A stretch of DNA of 64,000 nucleotides, from NCBI RefSeq assembly GCF_006346395.1, contig NZ_VDMS01000001.1:1612001-1676000 (forward strand), written 5' to 3'. This DNA comes from Nocardioides plantarum (GTDB lineage Bacteria > Actinomycetota > Actinomycetes > Propionibacteriales > Nocardioidaceae). The notes beneath the pieces are model-generated. The model made no database searches. It was not told the DNA's origin and saw only the letters and a list, made by a program, of their open reading frames with translations. Shown here piece after piece: positions 53,208 through 62,544 of the stretch. A program made the translations under genes and the position numbers. Each line of letters begins with the position of its first letter. The stretch's first letter is position 1.

Positions 53208-54290
53208 TCAGGCGGGATAGACGTCGACCTCGGTCGCCTTGACGCTGAAGAAGACCTCGTCGCCCGGGACCAGCTCGAGCTCGGCGGCCGCCGTCGGGGT
53301 GACGTCGGCCGACAGGCCGGCCAGTCCCGACGCCTGGTCGCCGCTGCGGATCCGGACCAGGTCGCCCACCGGCTCGACGGCCGCCACCGTGACCGGGACG
53401 ACGTTGCGGGGGCTGCCGTGGGGGGCGCTGCGGTAGACCGCGACGGCGGTGGGGCGGAAGACCGCGACGACCGGTGCGTCGACAGCGGGCACGACGTCGC
53501 CGGCCCGGCCGGCCACGACGGTGCCGTCGTCGCGCACCACGCCGGCAGCGGACCAGCGGCCGACGACGAGGTTGAGGCCCGCGAGCCGGGCCGCGAAGGC
53601 GCTGCGCGGCCGGGCGAGGACATCGCGGGTGGGGCCCTGCTCGACGACACGGCCGCCCTCGAGCACCAGCACCCGGTCGGCGAGGAGGAGCGCGTCGAGG
53701 ACGTCGTGGGTGACCACGACGCAGGTGCGCTCGGCCAGCACCCGACGCAGGGTCTGGCGCAGGGCGGGCGTGACGGCCACGTCGAGCGCGGCCATCGGCT
53801 CGTCGAGCAGCAGCAGGTCGGGCTCGGCCGCGAGGGCCCGGGCGACGGCGGCGCGCTGCGCCTGGCCGCCGGAGAGCCGGCCCGGCCGGCGGTCGGCCAG
53901 CTCGCCGATGCCGACGTCGTCGAGCCACTCCCGCGCCCGCGCCCGCGAGGCCGACCGACCGGCACCGGCGCTGCGAGGGCCGAACGCGACGTTGTCGAGG
54001 GCCGACAGGTGCGGGAACAGCAGCGGCTCCTGGGCCAGCAGGGCCACCCGCCGCCGGTGCGGCGGCAGGTCGACCCGCGGGCCGTCGTACGACGCACCGA
54101 CCGACAGCAGGACCCGACCGTCGAGCTCGACGCGGCCCGCGTCGGGGCGCAACAGACCGGCGAGGACCGCCAGCACCGTCGACTTGCCGGCCCCGTTGGG
54201 GCCGAGCAGGGCGACCGTCTCGCCCGCGGCGACCTCGAAGGCGACGTCGACGCCACGCTCCGGCACGCTCGCCGCGAAGGACAGGGTCAC
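53208..54290 (-). CDS. modC: Molybdate ABC transporter ATP-binding protein ModC
   Basis: A 360-residue ABC ATPase. Walker A is GPNGAGKST, the signature [15 protein letters not shown], Walker B LLLLDEP, and the H-loop VVTHD. The C-terminal ~100 residues form a TOBE/Mop-type domain ([23 protein letters not shown]), which marks ModC rather than a general importer. It energises molybdate uptake with ModB and ModA. The GTG overlaps the modB stop by four bases. Confidence 0.92.
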   Translation of the reverse strand: MTLSFAASVPERGVDVAFEVAAGETVALLGPNGAGKSTVLAVLAGLLRPDAGRVELDGRVLLSVGASYDGPRVDLPPHRRRVALLAQEPLLFPHLSALDNVAFGPRSAGAGRSASRARAREWLDDVGIGELADRRPGRLSGGQAQRAAVARALAAEPDLLLLDEPMAALDVAVTPALRQTLRRVLAERTCVVVTHDVLDALLLADRVLVLEGGRVVEQGPTRDVLARPRSAFAARLAGLNLVVGRWSAAGVVRDDGTVVAGRAGDVVPAVDAPVVAVFRPTAVAVYRSAPHGSPRNVVPVTVAAVEPVGDLVRIRSGDQASGLAGLSADVTPTAAAELELVPGDEVFFSVKATEVDVYPA

Positions 54291-55084
54291 AGCGAGGTCC
54301 GTCCGGTCCGGGCCAGGCCGATCACCAGCACCGCGACGACGACGAGCACGAGCGCCAGGGCGATGGCCGCGTCGGGGTCGGTCTCGCGCTGCAGGTAGAT
54401 CTCGAGCGGCAGGGTGCGGGTGACGCCCTCCCGGCTGCCGGCGAAGGTGACCGTCGCGCCGAACTCGCCCAGCGAGCGCGCGAAGGCCAGCACCGCGCCG
54501 GAGACGAGCCCCGGCAGCGCGAGCGGCAGGGTGACCCGCAGGAACACCGTGGTCGGCCGCGCACCGAGCGAGGCGGCGACCACCTCGTAGCGTTCGCCGG
54601 CGGTGCGCAGCGCCCCCTCGAGGCTGACCACGAGGAACGGCAGCGCGACGAACACCTGCGCCATCACGACCGCGAGGGTCGAGAAGGCGACCGTCTGACC
54701 GACGACCTCGAAGGTCTCGCCGATCAGCCCGCGCTTGCCGAACGTGTAGAGCAGGGCCAGGCCGCCGACCACCGGCGGCAGCACCAGCGGCAGCAGGACC
54801 AGCGAGCGCACGACGCCCTGCCCGGGGAAGCTCGTGCGCGCCAGCACCAGCGCCATCGGCACGCCGATCAGCACGCACACGACGGTGCTCGCGGCCGACG
54901 TACGCAGGCTGAGCAGCAGCGCTGCCTGCGACGACTCCGAGGTGACCAGGCTCCAGAAGTGGGACCAGTCGACCTGCGCGACGATCGCCACCAGCGGCAG
55001 CAGGACGAACAGCGCCCCGAGCAGGGCCGGCACCAGGACCCACCGGGGTACGCCGACGGGGCGGGGTCGGGTCCGCGTCGGCAC
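54287..55084 (-). CDS. modB: Molybdate ABC transporter permease ModB
   Basis: A 265-residue permease with about six membrane helices. The coupling EAA-like loop is [24 protein letters not shown], and [16 protein letters not shown] is the hallmark of ModB/CysT-type permeases. It forms the molybdate channel. Its GTG start lies 7 bases after TAAGGT on this strand, so it may have its own promoter within the 24-base gap after modA. It overlaps modC by four bases. Confidence 0.93.
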   Translation of the reverse strand: MPTRTRPRPVGVPRWVLVPALLGALFVLLPLVAIVAQVDWSHFWSLVTSESSQAALLLSLRTSAASTVVCVLIGVPMALVLARTSFPGQGVVRSLVLLPLVLPPVVGGLALLYTFGKRGLIGETFEVVGQTVAFSTLAVVMAQVFVALPFLVVSLEGALRTAGERYEVVAASLGARPTTVFLRVTLPLALPGLVSGAVLAFARSLGEFGATVTFAGSREGVTRTLPLEIYLQRETDPDAAIALALVLVVVAVLVIGLARTGRTSL

Positions 55085-55108
55085 CCTAGGGACCTTAACG
55101 ACGGTGGG

Positions 55109-55885
55109 TCACGGCGCGCCGAACCCGGCGGCCTGCAGCACCTGCTGACCCTGGTCCCCCAGGACGAGATCGACGAACTCCTTCGCCAGATCCGCCTGGT
55201 CGCTGCCCTTGATCGTGGTGATCGGGTAGGTGTTGACGACCTCGGACGACTCCGGGAACTCGATGCCGAGCACGTCGTCGCCGGCCGCGAGCACGTCGGT
55301 GACGTAGACGAGCCCCGCGTCGGCCTGGCCGGAGGTCACCTTGCCCAGCACGTCGGCGACCGACTGCTCCTCGCTGACCGGGTCGAAGGTCAGCCCGGCC
55401 GCCTCGGCGACCTTCTGGGCGGCCGCACCGCAGGGCACCTCCGGGGCGCAGAGCACCAGGTCGAGGTCGCCGGTGAGGTCCTGGAGGGTCCTCACCCCGG
55501 CCGGGTTGTCGGGCGGGGTGACGATCTCGAGGGTGTTGGTGGCGAAGTCCTGCGGGTCCTGGCCCTGCAGGTCGTCGTCGGTCAGCGTGTCCATGTTCTT
55601 CGTGTCGGCGGAGGCGAAGACGTCGGCGTCGTCGTCGGCGCCGTTCTGGAGCTGGGTGACCAGGTCGGCGGACCCGCCGAGCACGAGGTCGACGGTGACG
55701 CCGTCGTGGGTCTCCTCGAACTCGGTCTTGAGCTCGCCGAAGGTCTTCTTCAGCGACGCGGCGGCGTAGACGGTGAGGGTGGTGCCGCCGTCGCCGCCGT
55801 CGCCGCCGTCACTGCCGCCGCACGCCGCCAGGACCGGGGCGAGCAGGGTCAGGGCGAGGACCGGGACCAGGCGGCGGGGCGTCAT
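55109..55885 (-). CDS. modA: Molybdate-binding lipoprotein ModA
   Basis: A 258-residue periplasmic-type binding protein with a lipobox (LAACGG near residue 22). The mature start is LTVYAAASLKKTFGELKTEFEE, typical of ModA. GGSADLVTQLQNGADADVF-like residues and GLVYVTDV form the oxyanion site. It captures molybdate (or tungstate) at the cell surface for ModBC. CATCAT ends 7 bases before the ATG on this strand. It is the first gene of modABC. Confidence 0.93.
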   Translation of the reverse strand: MTPRRLVPVLALTLLAPVLAACGGSDGGDGGDGGTTLTVYAAASLKKTFGELKTEFEETHDGVTVDLVLGGSADLVTQLQNGADDDADVFASADTKNMDTLTDDDLQGQDPQDFATNTLEIVTPPDNPAGVRTLQDLTGDLDLVLCAPEVPCGAAAQKVAEAAGLTFDPVSEEQSVADVLGKVTSGQADAGLVYVTDVLAAGDDVLGIEFPESSEVVNTYPITTIKGSDQADLAKEFVDLVLGDQGQQVLQAAGFGAP

Positions 55886-55901
55886 GGGCAGGATGATGCC
55901 A

Positions 55902-55918
55902 CCTAGGCAAGACCTAGG
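55902..55918. promoter_or_regulatory. Two CCTAGG palindromes one helical turn apart, upstream of modA
   Basis: CCTAGG at 55902-55907 and at 55913-55918 are centred 11 bases apart, between the HTH-TOBE regulator and modA. Both face the same side of the helix, as expected for a dimer site, so they may be the operator for the adjacent regulator. CCTAGG-like sequences also occur in -10 regions in this window, which weakens the case. Confidence 0.35.
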
Positions 55919-55929
55919 TACCGGTCGTC

Positions 55930-56304
55930 TCAGGCCTCGACGATCACCGTCGTCGCCTTGACCACGGCCGTCGCCGGGGAGCCGGGCTCGAGACCGAGGT
56001 CCTCGGCGGCCTCCCTGCTCATCAGCGACACGATGCGGAAGTCACCACACGCGAGCTCGACCTGGGCCATCACGCCGTCCTTCTTCACCGACACCACGAC
56101 CCCGGCCATCCGGTTGCGCGCGCTGCTCCCCCGCGGCGCCGATGCCTCCAGCCGGACCAGGTCGGCGAGCTTGTCGGCCCGCAGCACGCGCTGGTTGCGC
56201 TGCCGCTCGAACTCGACCCGCCCGTCGGCCTCCCAGCGGCGCAGCGTGTCGACGCTGACGCCGAGGGCCGTGGCGACCTCGCCGATCCGCAGGTACTCGG
56301 GCAT
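55930..56304 (-). CDS. HTH-TOBE molybdate-responsive regulator-like protein
   Basis: A 124-residue protein combining a MerR/excisionase-type helix-turn-helix (RIGEVATALGVSVDTLRRWEADGRVEF) with a C-terminal TOBE/Mop-type domain (about 65-124, NRMAGVVVSVKKDGVMAQV). The TOBE domain binds molybdate in ModE and ModC. The fusion suggests a one-component molybdate sensor controlling modABC just downstream. The ATG is set by TACGCT 6 bases upstream on this strand. Confidence 0.85.
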   Translation of the reverse strand: MPEYLRIGEVATALGVSVDTLRRWEADGRVEFERQRNQRVLRADKLADLVRLEASAPRGSSARNRMAGVVVSVKKDGVMAQVELACGDFRIVSLMSREAAEDLGLEPGSPATAVVKATTVIVEA

Positions 56305-56332
56305 GCCGTCAGCGTAGGGCGTGTCCCGGGGC

Positions 56333-58066
56333 TCAGCCCTCGCGCATCGGCACGCGTACGTCGCGCTCGGCGGCGACCTCGACGGCGCGGTCGTAGCCCG
56401 CGTCGACGTGGCGGATGACGCCCATGCCGGGGTCGTTGGTCAGCACGCGCTCGAGCTTCTCGGCGGCCAGCGCGGTGCCGTCGGCGACGCAGACCTGGCC
56501 GGCGTGCAGCGAGCGGCCGATGCCGACGCCGCCGCCGTGGTGGAACGACACCCAGGTCGCGCCCGAGGCGGTGTTGACCAGGGCGTTGAGCACGGCCCAG
56601 TCGGCGATCGCGTCGGAGCCGTCGAGCATCGCCTCGGTCTCGCGGTAGGGCGAGGCGACCGAGCCGCAGTCGAGGTGGTCGCGGCCGATCACGATCGGCG
56701 CCGTGAGCTCGCCGGAGGCGACCATCTCGTTGAACTTGAGCCCGGCCAGGTGGCGCTCGCCGTAGCCCAGCCAGCAGATCCGCGCCGGGAGGCCCTGGAA
56801 CTGCACCCGCTCCTGGGCCATGGTGATCCACTTGTGCAGGCGCTCGTTGTCGGGGAAGAGCTCGAGGATCGCCCGGTCGGTCGCGGCGATGTCGGCGGGG
56901 TCGCCGGACAGGGCGGCCCAGCGGAACGGCCCGCGGCCCTCGCAGAACAGCGGGCGGATGTAGGCCGGCACGAACCCCGGGAACTCGAAGGCCCGGTCGT
57001 AGCCGCCCTTGCGGGCCTCGTCGCGGATGGAGTTGCCGTAGTCGAAGACCTCGGCGCCAGCGTCCTGGAACTCGACCATCGCGCGCACGTGCGCGGCCAT
57101 CGAGGCCTGGGCGTCCTTGGTGAAGCCGTCGGGGTCGCGGTCGGCGGCGTCCTTCCAGTCCTCGACGGCGACGCCGACCGGCAGGTAGGACAGCGGGTCG
57201 TGGGCCGACGTCTGGTCGGTGACGACATCGATCGGCGCGCCCATCTCGAGCAGCAGCGGGAACACCTCGGCGGCGTTGCCGAGCAGACCGATCGAGAGGG
57301 GTCGCCGCTCGTCGCGCGCCCGGACGGCGCGAGCCACGGCGTCCTCGACGGAGTCGGCCTGCTCGTCGAGGTAGCGGTGCTCGATGCGCCGGGTGATGCG
57401 GGCCTGGTCGACGTCGACGCAGAGGCAGACGCCGTCGTTCATGGTGACCGCGAGCGGCTGGGCACCACCCATGCCGCCGAGCCCGGCGGTGAGCGTGATG
57501 GTGCCGGACAGGGTGCCCCCGAAGCGCTTGTCGGCGACGGCCGCGAAGGTCTCGAAGGTGCCCTGGAGGATGCCCTGGGTGCCGATGTAGATCCACGACC
57601 CGGCGGTCATCTGCCCGTACATCGTGAGCCCGAGGTCCTCGAGGCGGCGGAACTCCTCCCAGTTGGCCCAGTCGCCGACCAGGTTGGAGTTGGCGATCAG
57701 CACCCGCGGCGCCCAGGCGTGGGTGCGCATGACGCCGACCGGCCTGCCCGACTGCACCAGCAGGGTCTCGTCGTCGGCGAGCGTGGTCAGCGAGCGCACC
57801 AGGGCGTCGTACGACGGCCAGTCGCGGGCGGCCTTGCCGGTGCCGCCGTAGACGACGAGGTCCTCGGGCCGCTCGGCGTTGTCGGGATCGAGGTTGTTCA
57901 TCAGCATCCGCAGCGGCGCCTCGGTCTGCCAGGAGCGGGCGGTGAGGTCGGTGCCGCGCGCGGCGCGGATGGGCAGCCTCTCGTTGGTCGGGCCCACCTC
58001 GTCGGTCGGGCCCGCCTCGTTGGTCGGGCCCGCCTCGTTGGTCGAGCTTGTCGAGACCTCGTTCAC
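56333..58066 (-). CDS. hutU: Urocanate hydratase
   Basis: A 577-residue urocanase that adds water to urocanate to give imidazolonepropionate, using tightly bound NAD+. Signature parts are [46 protein letters not shown] and the catalytic-Cys region [18 protein letters not shown]. Residues ~6-28 (repeats of [12 protein letters not shown]) are an extra N-terminal extension encoded by 18-bp DNA repeats. The GTG overlaps the hutH stop by four bases. GGAGAA lies 6 bases before it. Confidence 0.95.
   Translation of the reverse strand: MNEVSTSSTNEAGPTNEAGPTDEVGPTNERLPIRAARGTDLTARSWQTEAPLRMLMNNLDPDNAERPEDLVVYGGTGKAARDWPSYDALVRSLTTLADDETLLVQSGRPVGVMRTHAWAPRVLIANSNLVGDWANWEEFRRLEDLGLTMYGQMTAGSWIYIGTQGILQGTFETFAAVADKRFGGTLSGTITLTAGLGGMGGAQPLAVTMNDGVCLCVDVDQARITRRIEHRYLDEQADSVEDAVARAVRARDERRPLSIGLLGNAAEVFPLLLEMGAPIDVVTDQTSAHDPLSYLPVGVAVEDWKDAADRDPDGFTKDAQASMAAHVRAMVEFQDAGAEVFDYGNSIRDEARKGGYDRAFEFPGFVPAYIRPLFCEGRGPFRWAALSGDPADIAATDRAILELFPDNERLHKWITMAQERVQFQGLPARICWLGYGERHLAGLKFNEMVASGELTAPIVIGRDHLDCGSVASPYRETEAMLDGSDAIADWAVLNALVNTASGATWVSFHHGGGVGIGRSLHAGQVCVADGTALAAEKLERVLTNDPGMGVIRHVDAGYDRAVEVAAERDVRVPMREG
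57984..58058. repeat. 18-bp tandem repeats plus palindromic repeat at the hutH-hutU junction
   Basis: Three 18-bp units (57984-58001, 58002-58019, 58020-58037; consensus TTGGTCGGGCCCRCCTCG) and a partial fourth run into an imperfect palindrome at 58040-58058 (GGTCGAGCTTGTCGAGACC). All of it lies inside the first 28 codons of hutU. The reading frame stays open because the unit is a multiple of three. Confidence 0.8.
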
Positions 58067-59619
58067 TGCAATTCTCCGATCACTGCTTCGACGGCACGGA
58101 CGACGGATCCGTCGGCCACCAGCTGGACGACGGTCTCGATCTCGGGGGCCAGGTGCCGGTCGGGTCCCGGCCCGACGGCCCCGGCCCCGTGGAGCAGGGC
58201 GATCACGGCCGCGGTGGCCGCCGACGGCACGAGCGGCGCCCGGAGCTCGACCCCACGGGCCGCGGTCAGCACCTCGATCGCGACGACCCGGGTGAGGCCG
58301 TCGAACGCCGTACGCAGCTTGCGGGCGGCCGACCAGCCCATCGAGACGTGGTCCTCCTGCATGGCGCTGGAGGGGATCGAGTCGACCGACGCCGGGACGG
58401 CGAGGCGCTTGAGCTCGGAGACGATCGCGGCCTGGGTGTACTGGGCGATCATCAGGCCGCTGTCGACGCCGGGGTCGTGGGCCAGGAACGGCGGCAGGCC
58501 GTGGTTGCGGGCCTTGTCGAGGAACCGGTCGGTGCGCCGCTCGCTCATCGAGGCGACGTCGGCGGCGGCGATCGCGAGGAAGTCGAGCACGTAGCCGACC
58601 GGCGCACCGTGGAAGTTGCCGTTGGACTCGACGGTGTCGCCGAGCACCACCGGGTTGTCGACGGCCGAGGCGAGCTCGCGCCCGGCCACGAGGGCCGCGT
58701 GGTCGACGGTGTCGCGGGCCGCGCCGTGCACCTGAGGGGCGCAGCGCAGGGAGTAGGCGTCCTGCACGCGGTTGCAGTCGGGCCCCCGGTGGGAGGCGAC
58801 CACGCCGGACCCCTCGAGGATGCGCACCAGGTTGGCGGCCGAGGCGGCCTGACCGGGGTGGGGCCGCAGCGCCTGCAGAGCGGCGGCGAAGACGCGGTCG
58901 GTGCCGAGCAGGCCCTCGACGGACATGGCCGCGGCCACGTCGGCGGTGCGCAGCAGCCGGCCCAGGTCGTGCAGCGCGAGCACCAGCATGCCGAGCATGC
59001 CGTCGGTGCCGTTGATCAGCGCCAGTCCCTCCTTGACGCCGAGCTCGACGGGGGTGAGGCCGGCCGCGGCCAGCGCGGTCGCGGCGTCGACGAGAGCACC
59101 GCTCGCGTCACGGACCGGACCCTCGCCGATCAGCGCCAGCGCACAGTGGGACAGCGGGGCGAGGTCGCCGGAGCAGCCGAGCGAGCCGTACTCGTGCACG
59201 ACGGGCGTGATGCCGTGGCTGAGCAGGTCGGCGAGCAGCTGCGCCGTCTCGGGGCGTACGCCGGTGTGCCCGGTCGCGAGCGTGGACAGGCGGAGCAGCA
59301 TCAGCGCCCGGACGACCTCGCGCTCGACCTCGGGACCCGAGCCCGCCGCGTGCGAGCGGACCAGCGAGCGCTGCAGCGTGGCCCGCAGCTCCGGCGCGAT
59401 GTGTCGGGTCGCGAGGGCACCGAACCCCGTCGAGACGCCGTACGTCGGGGTGGGGCTCGCGGCCAGGGCCTCGACGACTCCCCGGGCCCGGGAGATGGCG
59501 GCCAGGGCCTCGGGCGCGAGCTCGACCGGTGCGCCGCCGCGGGCGACCGCGACCAGGTCGGCCGGGGCGACCGGTCCGACGCCGACGACGACCGCCGTGG
59601 GGGATGACGGAGAAGACAT
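58063..59619 (-). CDS. hutH: Histidine ammonia-lyase
   Basis: A 518-residue lyase that removes ammonia from L-histidine to give urocanate, the first step of histidine degradation. The MIO cofactor site reads [14 protein letters not shown]: the precursor triad is Cys-Ser-Gly where most family members have Ala-Ser-Gly. [11 protein letters not shown] with the catalytic Tyr and [12 protein letters not shown] also mark the family. ATG 59619 gives normal length; TTGGAT lies 7 bases before it. Longer in-frame starts at 59628 and 59688 exist. hutU follows with a four-base overlap. Confidence 0.94.
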   Translation of the reverse strand: MSSPSSPTAVVVGVGPVAPADLVAVARGGAPVELAPEALAAISRARGVVEALAASPTPTYGVSTGFGALATRHIAPELRATLQRSLVRSHAAGSGPEVEREVVRALMLLRLSTLATGHTGVRPETAQLLADLLSHGITPVVHEYGSLGCSGDLAPLSHCALALIGEGPVRDASGALVDAATALAAAGLTPVELGVKEGLALINGTDGMLGMLVLALHDLGRLLRTADVAAAMSVEGLLGTDRVFAAALQALRPHPGQAASAANLVRILEGSGVVASHRGPDCNRVQDAYSLRCAPQVHGAARDTVDHAALVAGRELASAVDNPVVLGDTVESNGNFHGAPVGYVLDFLAIAAADVASMSERRTDRFLDKARNHGLPPFLAHDPGVDSGLMIAQYTQAAIVSELKRLAVPASVDSIPSSAMQEDHVSMGWSAARKLRTAFDGLTRVVAIEVLTAARGVELRAPLVPSAATAAVIALLHGAGAVGPGPDRHLAPEIETVVQLVADGSVVRAVEAVIGELQ

Positions 59620-59686
59620 GGGCCCCATCCAACGCCCCCGGGCGGGCGCGGGGCCAGGCCGGGGGTACGCACCGAGGCGTTCGTTC

Positions 59687-59705
59687 ACCGGCGACCGTCG
59701 CCGGT
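59687..59705. promoter_or_regulatory. Inverted repeat between hutH and the divergent secreted-protein gene
   Basis: ACCGGCGA (59687-59694) and TCGCCGGT (59698-59705) form a perfect 8-bp inverted repeat around three bases. It lies upstream of hutH and next to TACGAT (59712-59717), a possible plus-strand -10 element. It may be the operator for a hut regulator encoded elsewhere. Confidence 0.4.
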
Positions 59706-59767
59706 CGGACCTACGATGAGCCGTCCGTGCTCCCCGTCACACCCTCACCGTTCGCGAGGTCCCCCTG

Positions 59768-62365
59768 ATGCGCCCCGTCATGAGCCGTTCTGCCGACCCC
59801 GGGACCCCTCCCGGGTCGCCCCTGCGGCGGGTGCTGACCAGCGCCACCGTCGCCCTCGCCGTCGTGGCGGCCGCGCTCGCGCTTCCCTCCTCGGCCGGCA
59901 CCCGGACGGCGTCGCTGCGCGACGTCAACGAGCAGGTGAAGGCACAGGCCGGGCTCCCGCACGTCGATCCCTACGGCACCCCGCCCCACACCCACGACCC
60001 CCGGTTCAAGAACACCCTGGCCCGCAGCGGTGAGACCGGCGCCGAGACCCGCGACCCGACCACCGCCGCCGAGGCCCGCTCCGCCGCGGCCTACGTCGCC
60101 GCCGAGCGCAGCCGCCCCGACCCCCGGCTGACCCGCGTGCCGGTGCGCCAGACCCGCCGGACCACGCCGCAGGACCGCTACGCCATGGCCGGCGGGTGCT
60201 ACGTGCTGAGCCCGTCCCCGGGCCGCTACCTCAAGCGTGACGGCGCCGGCTCGACGGTCAGCGTGGTGTCCACCGGCTACCAGCAGGCGACCGCGTTCCG
60301 CTTCCAGGCCACCCGCCTCGGCACCTACCTCCTCTACACCCAGGGCCGGTTCCTCGCCGTCAGCGGCGGGGTCGGTCTCGACGCCGCGCCCAGCACCGAC
60401 GCCGAGCTCACGGTCCGCCTCGGCGCCCGGGGCTTCACGATCCACCTGCCCGGCGCCCGCGCGCTGACGGCGTCCGGGTCCGACCTGGCGGTCGGCACGA
60501 CCCCCACCCCGTTCCGGCTGCGCCGGGTCGACTCCTGCAGCGCCTACCCCGAGGCCCACATCGACGTCACCGGCAACCCCCACGCCGGCATCACGCCGAT
60601 CCAGGAGGTCCGCGGCTACGTCGACGCCCACACCCACGGCATGGCCTTCGAGTTCCTCGGCGGGCGCGCCCACTGCGGTCGGCCGTGGCACCCCTACGGC
60701 GTCGCCTACGCCCTGGTCGACTGCCCCGACCACACCCTCACCGGAGGCAACGGCGCCGTGCTCGAGGCGTTCCTGTCCGGTGAGCCGACCCACGACCCCG
60801 TCGGCTGGCCGACGTTCAAGGACTGGCCGTCGCCCGAGTCGCTGACCCACGAGGGCACCTACTACACCTGGCTCGAGCGGGCCTGGCGCGGCGGCCAGCG
60901 GATCTTCGTCAACCTGCTGGTCGAGAACAACAAGCTGTGCGAGGTCTACCCGCTCAAGAAGAACAGCTGCGACGACATGGACTCGATCCGGCTGCAGGCC
61001 AAGGACATGTACGCCCTCCAGGACTACATCGACGCCCAGTTCGGCGGTCCCGGCAAGGGCTTCTACCGGATCGTCAAGAGCCCCACGCAGGCGCGCGAGG
61101 TGATCAACGCCGGCAAGCTCGCCGTGGTCATGGGCATCGAGACCAGCATCCCGTTCGGGTGCACCTTCAAGGCGGTCGCCGGCTCCGACGTCCCGGCCTG
61201 CACCGCGGCCGACATCACCCGCCAGATCGACGAGATGCACCGTCTCGGGGTCCGTCAGATGGAGCTGGTCAACAAGTTCGACAACGCGCTCGCCGGGGTC
61301 GCCGGCGACGTCGGCACGACCGGCGTGGTCGTCAACGCCGCCAACTTCCTCGAGACCGGCTCGTTCTGGGACATGAAGACCTGTGCCGACCCGACGACCG
61401 AGGACTCCGACCGCACCCAGTACGCCCTGCCCGGCGGCACCCCCGCCGCCCCGGCCCAGGACGCGATCTTCGGGGCCATCGGCCAGCTGTTCGGCGGGCT
61501 CCTCCCGGCGATCCCGGTCTATCCCGCGCCCCAGCACTGCAACACGCGCGGCCTCACCACGCTCGGCGAGCACACCGTCCGCGAGCTGGTGAAGCGCCGG
61601 ATGCTCTTCGACCCCGACCACCTCAGCGTCAAGGCCCGCAGCGCCGCGATGGACGAGATCGAGCGGCTGCGCTACCCCGGTGTGCTCTCCAGCCACTCGT
61701 GGTCGACGCCCGACGCCTACACCCGGATCTACCGGGCGGGCGGCTTCATCGCCCCCTACGCCGGCGACTCGACCGGGTTCGTCGACAAGTGGCGTCGCCA
61801 CGTCGGCTGGGCCGACCGGCGCTACTACTGGGGCCTGGGGTTCGGTGCCGACATCAACGGTCTCGGCGCCCAGGGCGCCGCCCGCGGCGCCACGGCGCCC
61901 CACCAGGTGACCTACCCGTTCCGCGGCCTCAACGGCGTCGTGGTCCACCAGCAGCACGCCGGCCAGCGCACCTACGACCTCAACGTCGACGGCGTGGCCC
62001 AGTACGGCCTCTACCCCGACTGGATCCAGGACCTCACCAAGGTCGCGGGCGCCACCAGGGCCGCCGACGGCGCCGCCATCCTCGACGACATGACGCGTGG
62101 CTCCGAGGCCTACCTGCAGATGTGGGAGCGCGCGACCGGCATCAAGCCCGACTCGTGCCGCAACCCCGGCCTGCGCACCTCGGCGACCCGGGTCAAGCAG
62201 CTGGTCCGCAAGGGCATGACGACCAACCAGGTGATGCGCGCGGTCGGGCAGCCGTTCACGCGCCTCGGGTCGACGTACGGCGTGTGCGCCACGGCGTCGG
62301 GCAAGCCCAAGATCATGGTCACCATCACCTTCTCGCCCGGCGGCCGGGTCACGAAGGTCGCCTGA
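59768..62365 (+). CDS. Large secreted amidohydrolase/dipeptidase-like protein
   Basis: An 865-residue secreted protein. The signal peptide spans about residues 18-44. An N-terminal beta-rich ~200-residue region (YVLSPSPGRYLKRDG onward) resembles a beta-trefoil or fascin-like carbohydrate-binding module. The larger part from ~280 looks like a metal-dependent hydrolase: YVDAHTHGMAFEFLGG, VVMGIETSIPFGC, RQMELVNKFDNA, LFDPDHLS and VLSSHSW, which recalls M19 dipeptidases or amidohydrolases. Some relatives carry an uninformative coagulation-factor-5/8-type name. Substrate unknown. The ATG overlaps the stop of a 13-codon frame that starts at GTG 59727. Confidence 0.75.
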   Translation: MRPVMSRSADPGTPPGSPLRRVLTSATVALAVVAAALALPSSAGTRTASLRDVNEQVKAQAGLPHVDPYGTPPHTHDPRFKNTLARSGETGAETRDPTTAAEARSAAAYVAAERSRPDPRLTRVPVRQTRRTTPQDRYAMAGGCYVLSPSPGRYLKRDGAGSTVSVVSTGYQQATAFRFQATRLGTYLLYTQGRFLAVSGGVGLDAAPSTDAELTVRLGARGFTIHLPGARALTASGSDLAVGTTPTPFRLRRVDSCSAYPEAHIDVTGNPHAGITPIQEVRGYVDAHTHGMAFEFLGGRAHCGRPWHPYGVAYALVDCPDHTLTGGNGAVLEAFLSGEPTHDPVGWPTFKDWPSPESLTHEGTYYTWLERAWRGGQRIFVNLLVENNKLCEVYPLKKNSCDDMDSIRLQAKDMYALQDYIDAQFGGPGKGFYRIVKSPTQAREVINAGKLAVVMGIETSIPFGCTFKAVAGSDVPACTAADITRQIDEMHRLGVRQMELVNKFDNALAGVAGDVGTTGVVVNAANFLETGSFWDMKTCADPTTEDSDRTQYALPGGTPAAPAQDAIFGAIGQLFGGLLPAIPVYPAPQHCNTRGLTTLGEHTVRELVKRRMLFDPDHLSVKARSAAMDEIERLRYPGVLSSHSWSTPDAYTRIYRAGGFIAPYAGDSTGFVDKWRRHVGWADRRYYWGLGFGADINGLGAQGAARGATAPHQVTYPFRGLNGVVVHQQHAGQRTYDLNVDGVAQYGLYPDWIQDLTKVAGATRAADGAAILDDMTRGSEAYLQMWERATGIKPDSCRNPGLRTSATRVKQLVRKGMTTNQVMRAVGQPFTRLGSTYGVCATASGKPKIMVTITFSPGGRVTKVA

Positions 62366-62398
62366 CCTGGACGCCTGACCTGGTCGCCTGACCCGGAC
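62360..62398. repeat. Three 13-bp tandem repeats over a stop codon
   Basis: GCCTGACCTGGAC is repeated at 62360, 62373 and 62386 with one or two changes and then a partial fourth unit. The first unit contains the stop codon of the secreted hydrolase. The rest of the gap to 62545 shows no further structure I can support. Confidence 0.75.
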
Positions 62399-62544
62399 GC
62401 CTGCCCGATCGGCCATTTCTCCGACGCGACCGCGACGGGGATGGTCATTCGCCTGCGCGCACCCGGCTGGCTGTGCTCGGATTCAGACGTCTGCCGCTCC
62501 GACTCCCCGGGCCGCGCGACCTACCCCGATCCCGGAAGAGAACG

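Noticed and set aside
59727..59768. A 13-codon leader peptide (GTG 59727) ending at the ATG of the secreted hydrolase
   Set aside because: TACGAT lies 9 bases upstream and the TGATG overlap is suggestive, but the peptide has no regulatory pattern such as repeated amino acids, and no second support.
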